From assembly GCA_013821525.1 (NCBI GenBank), contig JACDGR010000236.1, forward strand, positions 1 to 5,662: a stretch of DNA of 5,662 nt, given 5' to 3'. The stretch is from Actinomycetota bacterium. Lineage in GTDB: Bacteria; Actinomycetota; Thermoleophilia; Gaiellales; Gaiellaceae. The translations under genes were made by a program, and so were the position numbers. This document shows positions 1 through 5,417 of this stretch, piece after piece. The notes under the pieces were generated by a model. That model did no database searches and was not told where the DNA came from. It worked only from the letters and a program-made list of their open reading frames with translations. Within the stretch, counting starts at the first letter, position 1. Each line of letters opens with the position of its first letter.

Positions 1-258
1 CGCCTGCTCTTCGAGATCGGCGGGCAGCTCGCGCGTAAGCCCGTCGAGGTCGAGGAAGCGGTACTCCGCCGGCAGTGCGGCTGTCCCGCTCAGGTACATC
101 GCCGCCTCCTTGCCGAGCGCGCGGAGGACAAGCGTCGCAGCGCGCATCGAGCCGAGCGCATCTCCGTCCGGGTTCTCGTGCGTCACGACGAGGAAGCGCT
201 CGTGCTCCCGCACCGCGTCCGCGACAGCGGCGAGCTCAGTCGTCAGCGGGGTCGCCAT
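1..258 (-). CDS. nrnA: DHH-family phosphoesterase, NrnA-like (N-terminal part; 3' end beyond window)
   Basis: Eighty-six codons are visible, starting at an ATG at 258 and running off the left edge without a stop. Residues 23-37 contain the DHH-family motif I (VVTHENPDGDALGS), with H27, D31 and D33 as the expected metal ligands. Known members hydrolyse short RNA oligonucleotides (nanoRNase) and/or 3'-phosphoadenosine 5'-phosphate (pAp) in the cytoplasm. The catalytic DHH motif and the DHHA1 domain lie outside the window, so the substrate cannot be judged. The start overlaps the end of rbfA by 23 bp, and a GGAGGA (261-266) within the rbfA coding sequence precedes the ATG by only 2 nt, suggesting translational coupling. 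A DHH gene after rbfA is usual in actinobacteria. Family call is firm; the nrnA name is by family and context. Confidence 0.88.
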   Translation of the reverse strand, partial: MATPLTTELAAVADAVREHERFLVVTHENPDGDALGSMRAATLVLRALGKEAAMYLSGTAALPAEYRFLDLDGLTRELPADLEEQA

Positions 259-616
259 CGTCCTCCGGCAGCTCGGGATGTTCGGTTGCGAGGTCCTCGA
301 TCAGCTTCGTCATCTGCACGCCACGCTCGACCGAACCGTCGTAGGAAAAGACGAGCGTCGGCGTGCGACGCAGGCGCAGCTCGCGATTGATCCGTGCTTG
401 CAAGACCCCGTGCGCGGACTCGAGGCCGGCGAGAGATGCGCGCCGTTTCTTCTCGTTGCCGAACACGGACACGTAGACGGTCGCCTCCTGCAGGTCAGGC
501 GTGACCCGCACACCCGTCACGGTGACGATGCCGATCCGCGGGTCCTTCAACTCACCCACGCCTTCGGCGACGACAGCCCGCACGGACTCGTTGACTCTGC
601 GCATGCGCTCGCTCAC
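236..616 (-). CDS. rbfA: 30S ribosome-binding factor RbfA
   Basis: The protein has 126 aa, normal for RbfA, which binds the immature 30S subunit near 16S rRNA helix 1 and assists late maturation, with a known role in cold adaptation in E. coli. Visible signatures are RRVNE (6-10), LKDPRIG (23-29), TPDLQEATVYVSVFG (39-53), the AxG kink that replaces the GxxG of ordinary KH domains (AHG, 68-70), RLRRTP (81-86) and the SYDGSVERG segment (91-99). The tail from about 113 is acidic and probably disordered. The chosen start is GTG at 616, with AGGG (625-628 on the plus-strand numbering) 8 nt upstream; an in-frame ATG at 604 (Met5) has no evident ribosome binding site. Unlike its neighbours it is preceded by a 162-bp gap carrying two repeats. 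It overlaps the downstream phosphoesterase gene by 23 bp. Confidence 0.95.
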   Translation of the reverse strand: MSERMRRVNESVRAVVAEGVGELKDPRIGIVTVTGVRVTPDLQEATVYVSVFGNEKKRRASLAGLESAHGVLQARINRELRLRRTPTLVFSYDGSVERGVQMTKLIEDLATEHPELPEDDGDPADD

Positions 617-658
617 GACGGGACCCTAGATGGTTGCCCGGCGGTCGGCAGCAGCAGA

Positions 659-690
659 CCACGAACCTGGTCTGAACCAGGTTCCAGGGT
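659..690. repeat. Direct repeat copy nearer rbfA, with perfect 9-bp hairpin
   Basis: This copy matches 739-770 at 30 of 32 positions. It contains a perfect inverted repeat at 663-684: arms GAACCTGGT (663-671) and ACCAGGTTC (676-684) around a 4-nt loop (CTGA on plus, TCAG in the operon mRNA). It carries three CCWGG pentamers. In the mRNA the hairpin lies about 46 nt upstream of the rbfA GTG, too far to mask the ribosome binding site directly. There is no T-tract after it. Confidence 0.85.
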
Positions 691-738
691 TGACGTACCG
701 CAGCGACCGCCTGCTGCAACGCGCGACCGTGTCGTAAC

Positions 739-770
739 CCACGAGCCTGGTCTGAACCTGGTTCCAGGGT
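739..770. repeat. Direct repeat copy nearer ylxP
   Basis: This is the second copy of the 32-bp repeat, with differences at 745 (G against A at 665) and 759 (T against A at 679). Both changes fall in positions that pair in the other copy, so the 9-bp stem is broken here. Shorter alternatives remain possible, such as CCTG/CAGG (757-760 with 765-768) or CCTGG/CCAGG (746-750 with 764-768). It also has three CCWGG pentamers. It starts 8 bp after the ylxP stop codon in the direction of transcription. Confidence 0.85.
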
Positions 771-778
771 CAGGTGGG

Positions 779-1081
779 CTACCGGTCGTCCGGGGCGACG
801 AGCAGGTGGTCGCACCGGAGGAGCTCCCAGTCACCGGAGGCGAGCCAGCGCTCGGTGCCCGCGGCAAGATCCTGGGCGTCGTGTGCGCTCCGCGCGACGC
901 AGGCGACGGTCAGGGTGGTCCGCTGCCAGAGGTCGTGGTGGTCGACCTCCGAGACCGCCGCGTCGAAGCGGTTGCGCAGATTGTCCTTCGCGGAGCGCAC
1001 GTAATGCCGCTTCCCCTTCAGCGAAGCCGCCTCCGGGAAATGGAGCTCCGCCGTCAGGATCGCGACGAACCCGGAGGCCAC
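779..1081 (-). CDS. ylxP: YlxP-like DUF503 family protein
   Basis: The protein has 100 aa, the usual size for DUF503 (YlxP). Family hallmarks are an N-terminal hydrophobic strand leading into AELHFPEAASLKGKR (11-25), then NRFDAAVSEVDHHDLWQR (37-54) and a beta strand around 56-63. Function is not well established; in Bacillus the YlxP homologue lies in the nusA-infB operon and has been linked to ribosome association or assembly, so a translation-related role is inferred from context. The start is a GTG at 1081, six nucleotides after the infB TAG, with no clear Shine-Dalgarno; translation is probably coupled to infB termination. The infB stop is in the same frame. No signal peptide or membrane segment is seen. 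The C-terminal end (HLLVAPDDR) is short and polar. Confidence 0.9.
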   Translation of the reverse strand: MASGFVAILTAELHFPEAASLKGKRHYVRSAKDNLRNRFDAAVSEVDHHDLWQRTTLTVACVARSAHDAQDLAAGTERWLASGDWELLRCDHLLVAPDDR

Positions 1082-1087
1082 GGTGAG

Positions 1088-3064
1088 CTACGAGGACGCG
1101 GAGGAGGTGCCGCCGCCCGGCGCCTCGTCCAGCGACGTGCGCTCGACCTGGCGCGCCTCGAACACCTCGAGGACGTCGCCCTCGCGGAGATCGTTGAACC
1201 CCTCGAGCAAGATGCCGCACTCAAAGCCGTCGGACACTTCACGCACGTCGTCCTTGAAGCGCCGCAGAGCCGAGACGGTCGTCTCGTGGATCCGCGTTCC
1301 GTCACGGAACAACCGCACCGATGAGCCGCGGCGAACGAGGCCGCTCGTGACCATGCAGCCAGCGATCGTGCCGAGCCGCGAGACCTTGAAGAGCGCGCGC
1401 ACCTCGACCTCGCCGATGATCGCCTCGGTCTCGACAGGCGTGAGCATGCCGACGAGCGCCTGCTCGATCTCCTCGGTCAGCTGGTAGATCACGCGATAGA
1501 GGCGGATCTCGACGCCGGCGCGCTCCGACGTGGCGCGCACCTCGGCGGACGGACGCACGTTGAAGCCGATCACCATCGCCTCGGACGCTGCGGCGAGGTT
1601 GACGTCGTTCTCGGTGATGCCGCCGACGCCCGTATGGATCACGTTGACGCGCACCTCGGGGTGCTGGATCTTCCCCAGCTCCGAGACGATCGCCTCGACC
1701 GAGCCCTGCACGTCGCCCTTGATCACAAGGTTCAGGTCCTGGACACCGCCTGCGGCGATCCGGGCAAACAGATCACCGAGCGCGACACCCGTTGCAGGCT
1801 GCTTCGCATTCGCCTCACGACGCAGCCGCTCACCGCGCTGATGCGCGAGATCGCGGGCGCGGCGCTCGTTCTCGACGACGCGACCGACCTCACCTGCGGG
1901 CGGCGGACGGTCGAAACCGAGAATCTCGACGGGCTCGCCAGGGCATGCCTCTTCGATGCGCTCGCCGCGGTAATCGAGGAGCGCACGGACGCGGCCCCAG
2001 GCGTCGCCCGCGACGATCGAGTCGCCGACGCGCAAGGTTCCGCGGTGGATCAACATCGTCGCGACCGGCCCACGGCCGACGTCGAGACGGGACTCGATGA
2101 TCGGCCCGGAGGCGTCAGCGCTCGGGTTCGCGCGCAGGTCGAGCTCGGCGTCGGCGACGAGCAAGATGCGCTCGAGCAGGTCGTCCAGGTTCTCACCCTG
2201 CTTGGCGGAGACCTTCGCAACCTGCACCGTTCCGCCCCACTCCTCGGGCTGCAGACCCTCGGTCGCGAGCTCGCTCAGGACCCGGTCGGGGTTCGAGTCG
2301 GGTAGGTCGATCTTGTTGACGGCGACGACCATCGGCACGTTGGCTGCGCGTGCGTGCGAGATCGATTCCTTCGTCTGCGGCATGACGCCGTCGTCGGCAG
2401 CGACGACGAGCACTGCAATGTCGGTGACCTTCGCACCGCGGGCACGCATGGCGGTGAACGCCTCGTGGCCCGGCGTGTCGAGGAACGTGATGCGGCGGCC
2501 GTTGTGGTCTGCCTGGTAGGCGCCGATGTGCTGCGTGATCCCGCCGGCTTCCGTCGTGACGACGGACGTCTTGCGGATCGCATCGAGCAGCGTCGTCTTC
2601 CCGTGGTCGACGTGGCCCATGATCGTCACGACCGGCGGGCGGGCCTCGAGCGACTCTTCAGCGTCCTCGAACGCCTCGGGCTCACCATCGTCGTCGTCGG
2701 CGTGCTTGATCGTCACCTCGCGCTCGAGCTCTGCCGCGATCAGCATCACCTCGTCGTCGGAGAGCGACTGCGTGGCCGTCTTCATCTGCCCGAGGTTCAT
2801 CAGGAGCTTGATGATCTGCGGCATCGCAACGCCGAGCGCCTGTGAGAAGTCGCGGAGCGTGACGCCGGACTCGACGGTCGCGGGACCGGTCGGTGCGACG
2901 ACCTCACGAGGCTGGCGCGGCCCGCGCTCGGCGGGACGATCGCCAGGGCGGGCACGCTGGCCCTGCCCGGGACGTCCGCCCCCCTGATCGATCACGACCC
3001 GGCGCCGGCCCTTGGGCCCGCCGCCGCGCGGTCTGATCGGTCTATTCGGTTTGCCGTTTGCCAT
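1088..3064 (-). CDS. infB: Translation initiation factor IF-2
   Basis: IF-2 is the GTPase that places initiator fMet-tRNA on the 30S subunit and promotes 50S joining. At 658 aa it is short for an actinobacterial IF-2. Order of parts: a basic Gly/Arg/Pro-rich disordered N-terminus (1-55), an IF2_N domain (about 66-118), an acidic linker (122-140), then the GTPase domain with G1 GHVDHGKT (150-157), G2 GITQHIGA (175-182), G3 DTPGH (196-200), G4 NKID (250-253) and G5 SAK (286-288). The beta-barrel domain II follows (about 320-395), then domain III (about 430-540) and the C-terminal fMet-tRNA-binding domain (about 548-640, including GTIAGCMVTSG). All GTPase motifs are intact. ATG at 3064 is preceded by AGGAG (3068-3072) that overlaps the ylxR stop, with a short 3-nt spacer. 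The gene is six nucleotides from each neighbour. Confidence 0.98.
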   Translation of the reverse strand: MANGKPNRPIRPRGGGPKGRRRVVIDQGGGRPGQGQRARPGDRPAERGPRQPREVVAPTGPATVESGVTLRDFSQALGVAMPQIIKLLMNLGQMKTATQSLSDDEVMLIAAELEREVTIKHADDDDGEPEAFEDAEESLEARPPVVTIMGHVDHGKTTLLDAIRKTSVVTTEAGGITQHIGAYQADHNGRRITFLDTPGHEAFTAMRARGAKVTDIAVLVVAADDGVMPQTKESISHARAANVPMVVAVNKIDLPDSNPDRVLSELATEGLQPEEWGGTVQVAKVSAKQGENLDDLLERILLVADAELDLRANPSADASGPIIESRLDVGRGPVATMLIHRGTLRVGDSIVAGDAWGRVRALLDYRGERIEEACPGEPVEILGFDRPPPAGEVGRVVENERRARDLAHQRGERLRREANAKQPATGVALGDLFARIAAGGVQDLNLVIKGDVQGSVEAIVSELGKIQHPEVRVNVIHTGVGGITENDVNLAAASEAMVIGFNVRPSAEVRATSERAGVEIRLYRVIYQLTEEIEQALVGMLTPVETEAIIGEVEVRALFKVSRLGTIAGCMVTSGLVRRGSSVRLFRDGTRIHETTVSALRRFKDDVREVSDGFECGILLEGFNDLREGDVLEVFEARQVERTSLDEAPGGGTSSASS

Positions 3065-3070
3065 GTGCTC

Positions 3071-3313
3071 CTAGTTCCAGTGTAGAGACGTCGGTAGGTG
3101 GGAGTCGATGCGGACGTTGCAGCGCAGGATGCGCGCGAACGCGCGTCGTGTTGCCGCCCGCTCGAAACACGGGAGGCGGCGACACGTGTACGCACCGCGA
3201 CCGTGGCCTGCGCCGGCGGAGAGCTCGCCCACCTCGACGTAGAAGCGTTGCAGCTCGTCCTTCGGCGCCTTGCGGCCGCAGCCGGCGCAGGTCCGGATCG
3301 GATTCGCCGCTAC
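3071..3313 (-). CDS. ylxR: YlxR family RNA-binding protein (start codon uncertain)
   Basis: The reading frame ending at TAG 3071-3073 encodes a full YlxR domain: PIRTCAGCGRK near the N-terminus, an ELQRFYVEVGEL strand, then GRGAYTCRRLPCFERA and TRRAFARILR. Four cysteines (two CxxC-like in TCAGC, two in CRRLPC) could bind metal. YlxR is the usual partner between nusA and infB; the Bacillus protein (RnpM) binds RNA and modulates RNase P. No ATG, GTG, TTG or CTG exists in frame between an upstream TGA (3391-3393) and the conserved RTC motif. The start given is a GTA at 3313 that overlaps the nusA TAG, chosen because it yields the expected N-terminus (V/M-AANPIRTC) and has GGGGA (3321-3325) seven nt upstream. 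An ATC at 3298, -1 frameshifting from nusA, or a sequence error are alternatives. The gene identity is firm; the 5' boundary is not. Confidence 0.82.
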   Translation of the reverse strand, partial: VAANPIRTCAGCGRKAPKDELQRFYVEVGELSAGAGHGRGAYTCRRLPCFERAATRRAFARILRCNVRIDSHLPTSLHWN

Positions 3314-4875
3314 TCGCTCTTCCCCGTGTGCTCGGTGTCCCCAGCGTGCTCGGAGGCCGGCACGTGCTCGATCGGCACGCCACCGTCCGGATCATCCTCC
3401 ACGCGCTGCGCGTGGGCCGCGCCGCTGTCGAGTGTCTGATCCTCACCCGCGACCGGCGCGTCGCCGGGCCCGGCCGGGAGCTCCTCGGGCTCAGGGTTTC
3501 CGAACGCCGCTGCGTCCTCGGTCACCGCCTCGGGCTCCGCCGTGTCGGAGAGCGCCTCGAGCTCTGGCTCGGACTCCTCGACGATCGGGTTGTCCTCGCC
3601 GTCGACCTCGCGGAGCGCGAGCTCCTGATGGGCCGGCACGCCGCAGTACTTCGAGCCGGGAAGTGACGCGTTCGGGCACCGCTTACCGTTCGAGAGCACC
3701 GCGGAGCAACGTCCCGAGACGTCGTTCTCGTCTCCGGGCTCGCCGCCGCCGAATGCTGCGTCGGCCTCCTGCTGGGCGAACTCGCTGTCGGAGGTGATGT
3801 CGATCTTCCAGCCGGTGAGACGCGCGGCGAGGCGGGCGTTCATGCCCTCCTTGCCGATTGCGAGCGCGAGCTGGTCGTCGGGGACGACAACGGTTGCCTC
3901 CTTGTTCTCGTCGTCGAGGTAGACCTCGCGCACCCGTGCGGGTGACAGCGCCTTGGCGACGAACCGTGCCGGCTCGTTGTTCCACGGGATGATGTCGATC
4001 TTCTCGCCGCGGAGCTCCGAGACGACCATGCGGACGCGCGAACCGCGCGGCCCGACGCACGCACCCACCGGGTCGACGCCCTGCGTGTGCGACTGGACGG
4101 CGATCTTCGAGCGGTAGCCCGGCTCGCGTGCAACGCCCTCGATCGTGACGAGGCCGTCCGCGATCTCCGGCACCTCGAGCTCGAAGAGCGTCTTGATCAG
4201 CTCGGGATCGCGGCGCGACAGGATCACCTGCGGGCCCTTCGTTCCCGTCCGCACCTCGCGGATCACCGCCTTGATGCGCGACCCCTGCTCGTAGCGCTCC
4301 CCGTCGACCTGCTCCGGCCCGGGCAGCAGTGCTTCGACCTTGCCGAGGTCGACGAGGATGTTGCGGCGATCGCCTGTCTGCTGGACGATTCCGGTGACGA
4401 CCTCGCCGACGCGGTCGATGTACTCGTCGTACATCATCTCGCGCTCCGCCTCACGGATGCGCTGCAGGATCACCTGCTTGGCGGTCTGCGCAGCGATGCG
4501 GCCGAAGTTCTCCGGCGTCACGTCCTCGCGCTTGATGTCGTTCTCGGGCACCTCGGCCCAGTCGATCTCCAGGTCGTCGTCGGCGAGCAGGGTGTGGTTC
4601 TTCTCGCCCGTTTCCTCTTCGAGCCGCTCGAGCTCGTCGAGCGCGCGCTCGCGCGCGTCGTCGAGCAGGCGCACCTCGAGGTCTTCCGGCAGCTCGATCG
4701 AGAACACGCGGAAATCGCCGCGATCGTCGAGCTCGACGGAGGCATGCCGGGAGGCGCCCGGTGTCTTCTTGTACGCCGCAAGCAGCGCGTCCTCGAGCGC
4801 AGCGACGAGCGTGCCGCTTTCGATTCCCTTCTCGCGCTCGATTTCGCGGACGGCGTCAACGATCTCCTGGCTCAT
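3310..4875 (-). CDS. nusA: Transcription termination/antitermination factor NusA with C-terminal Cys/His cluster
   Basis: NusA binds RNA polymerase and nascent RNA and modulates pausing, termination and antitermination. At 521 aa it is longer than Bacillus NusA (about 370 aa). Order of parts: the polymerase-binding N-terminal domain (about 1-125), an S1 domain (about 157-210), KH1 with GPRG (275-278), KH2 with GKEG (341-344) and the conserved ARLTGWKIDI (351-360). Segments such as FGRIAAQTAKQV, RREPGxRSK-like REPGYRSKIAV and GEKIDIIPW match the family closely. Two unusual parts stand out: about 23 extra charged residues near 70-100, and after KH2 a C390-C400-C411-H416 cluster followed by a roughly 100-residue acidic tail. 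ATG at 4875 follows the rimP TAG by 2 nt, with AAGGG (4884-4888) inside rimP as ribosome binding site. The stop overlaps the probable ylxR start. Confidence 0.97.
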   Translation of the reverse strand: MSQEIVDAVREIEREKGIESGTLVAALEDALLAAYKKTPGASRHASVELDDRGDFRVFSIELPEDLEVRLLDDARERALDELERLEEETGEKNHTLLADDDLEIDWAEVPENDIKREDVTPENFGRIAAQTAKQVILQRIREAEREMMYDEYIDRVGEVVTGIVQQTGDRRNILVDLGKVEALLPGPEQVDGERYEQGSRIKAVIREVRTGTKGPQVILSRRDPELIKTLFELEVPEIADGLVTIEGVAREPGYRSKIAVQSHTQGVDPVGACVGPRGSRVRMVVSELRGEKIDIIPWNNEPARFVAKALSPARVREVYLDDENKEATVVVPDDQLALAIGKEGMNARLAARLTGWKIDITSDSEFAQQEADAAFGGGEPGDENDVSGRCSAVLSNGKRCPNASLPGSKYCGVPAHQELALREVDGEDNPIVEESEPELEALSDTAEPEAVTEDAAAFGNPEPEELPAGPGDAPVAGEDQTLDSGAAHAQRVEDDPDGGVPIEHVPASEHAGDTEHTGKSE

Positions 4876-4877
4876 CC

Positions 4878-5309
4878 CTACATCCCTTCATCGATCAGAT
4901 TGGCCCGCACGATTTCCTCGTACGAGAATTCAACCGGCCCGTCGCCGTTTGCGACCTGCACCGAACGCTCACCTGCGGCGACGACTGCGCCACGTGCCTT
5001 GCCTGTCTCCGTCTTCAGCCGGACATGGCGTCCCATGACCTGCTCGAAATGTTCCCGCGTGCGCAACGGCCGGTCTGTGCCCGGCGAGCTCACCTCGACG
5101 CTGTAGGAGTCGAGGTAGGGCCGCAAGACCGCCGTGACCTGTTCGCACAGTGCATGGTCGACGCCTTGGGGGTGATCGACGAACACGCAGAAGCGATCCT
5201 TGCCGGTCAGCTCGAGGGCGAGCACCTCAACGCCTGGTAGCGCGCCCTGGACGAGGCGCGCGACGTCGCGTTGAAGCTCCTTCTCCTTCTGCTGCTGTGC
5301 TCTGCCCAC
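4878..5309 (-). CDS. rimP: Ribosome maturation factor RimP
   Basis: The protein has 143 aa, normal for RimP, which acts in early 30S assembly and helps protein binding around the central pseudoknot/S12 region. The N-terminal alpha-beta domain shows GVEVLALELTGKDRFCVFVD (26-45) and the CEQVT segment (55-59); the family signature VEVSSPGTDRPL is at 71-82; the C-terminal SH3-like domain runs from about 84, with FEQVMGRHVRL and ending in the usual I-x-RANL (133-138). The start is a GTG at 5309; no ATG is available in frame. A purine-rich AGAGGGGG (about 5323-5330) lies upstream but is 13 nt away, so initiation signals are not ideal. It is the first gene after the dtd terminator, hence the probable first gene of the operon, and ends 2 nt before nusA. 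Confidence 0.95.
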   Translation of the reverse strand: MGRAQQQKEKELQRDVARLVQGALPGVEVLALELTGKDRFCVFVDHPQGVDHALCEQVTAVLRPYLDSYSVEVSSPGTDRPLRTREHFEQVMGRHVRLKTETGKARGAVVAAGERSVQVANGDGPVEFSYEEIVRANLIDEGM

Positions 5310-5347
5310 TGCTACTGAATGGCCCCCTCTACGAACTGTCCTGACAC

Positions 5348-5371
5348 AAAAAATGGGCGCGGCGCGCCCAT
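5348..5371 (-). terminator. Intrinsic terminator downstream of dtd
   Basis: On the minus strand a perfect 8-bp GC-rich stem (ATGGGCGC / GCGCCCAT, at 5364-5371 and 5353-5360) closes a 3-nt loop and is followed directly by six T residues (5348-5353), the last base of the stem being part of the run. It lies about 46 bp after the dtd stop and 38 bp before the rimP start, on the correct strand to end dtd transcription. On the plus strand it is preceded, not followed, by the A-run and so would not terminate transcription in that direction. Confidence 0.88.
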
Positions 5372-5417
5372 CTCGAATACCGCTCGAAGTGGTCGGAACA
5401 CGGTACCAGAATCGGCG

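Larger units (their letters stand above)
617..778 (-). other. 162-bp intergenic spacer between ylxP and rbfA, carrying two repeats
   Basis: This is the only sizeable gap inside the operon; other junctions are 6 nt or less, or overlapping. It holds two near-identical repeats (659-690 and 739-770) separated by 48 bp of unrelated sequence. I see no U-tract after either hairpin on the minus strand, so neither looks like an intrinsic terminator, and no convincing promoter for rbfA. The frames crossing it are interrupted, or are arginine/proline-rich products of base composition with no family resemblance. It could be an inserted interspersed repeat pair, an mRNA processing or stability element, or a regulatory leader for rbfA; the sequence alone does not decide. 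Confidence 0.75.

Noticed and set aside
663..684. Intrinsic terminator before rbfA
   Set aside because: The stem is strong but no T-run follows in the direction of transcription, nor on the plus strand.
659..770. CRISPR array
   Set aside because: There are only two repeat copies with imperfect identity and a single 48-bp intervening segment, inside an operon with no cas genes.
552..867. Possible small minus-strand genes spanning the ylxP-rbfA spacer
   Set aside because: Two frames (552-815, 613-867) cross the spacer but overlap ylxP or rbfA deeply, are Arg/Pro/Ser-rich, and the two repeat copies fall in different frames because their 80-bp spacing is not a multiple of three.
110..1324. Long plus-strand open frame of 404 codons
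   Set aside because: It runs antisense to rbfA, ylxP and the end of infB and even through the intergenic repeats. The translation has no family resemblance and is low in complexity, as expected from a mirrored frame in GC-rich DNA.
1634..2845. Two plus-strand frames (1634-2305 and 2354-2845) opposite infB
   Set aside because: Both are antisense to the GTPase-encoding part of infB, with no recognisable domain, so they are composition shadows.
3062..3082. Third copy of the intergenic repeat near the infB start
   Set aside because: CTGGAACTAGG resembles part of the repeat core, but it encodes the YlxR C-terminus and stop and supplies the infB ribosome binding site; the similarity is too short and lacks the hairpin.
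3042..3446. 134-codon minus-strand frame across the nusA end and ylxR
   Set aside because: It is in the wrong frame relative to the conserved YlxR protein and overlaps the nusA 3' end and the infB start. Its product is Arg/Pro-rich without family motifs.
4087..5106. Plus-strand open frame of 339 codons
   Set aside because: It is antisense to nusA and rimP, both of which are unambiguous conserved proteins. Its leucine/arginine/aspartate-rich product is the typical complement of a GC-rich coding frame.
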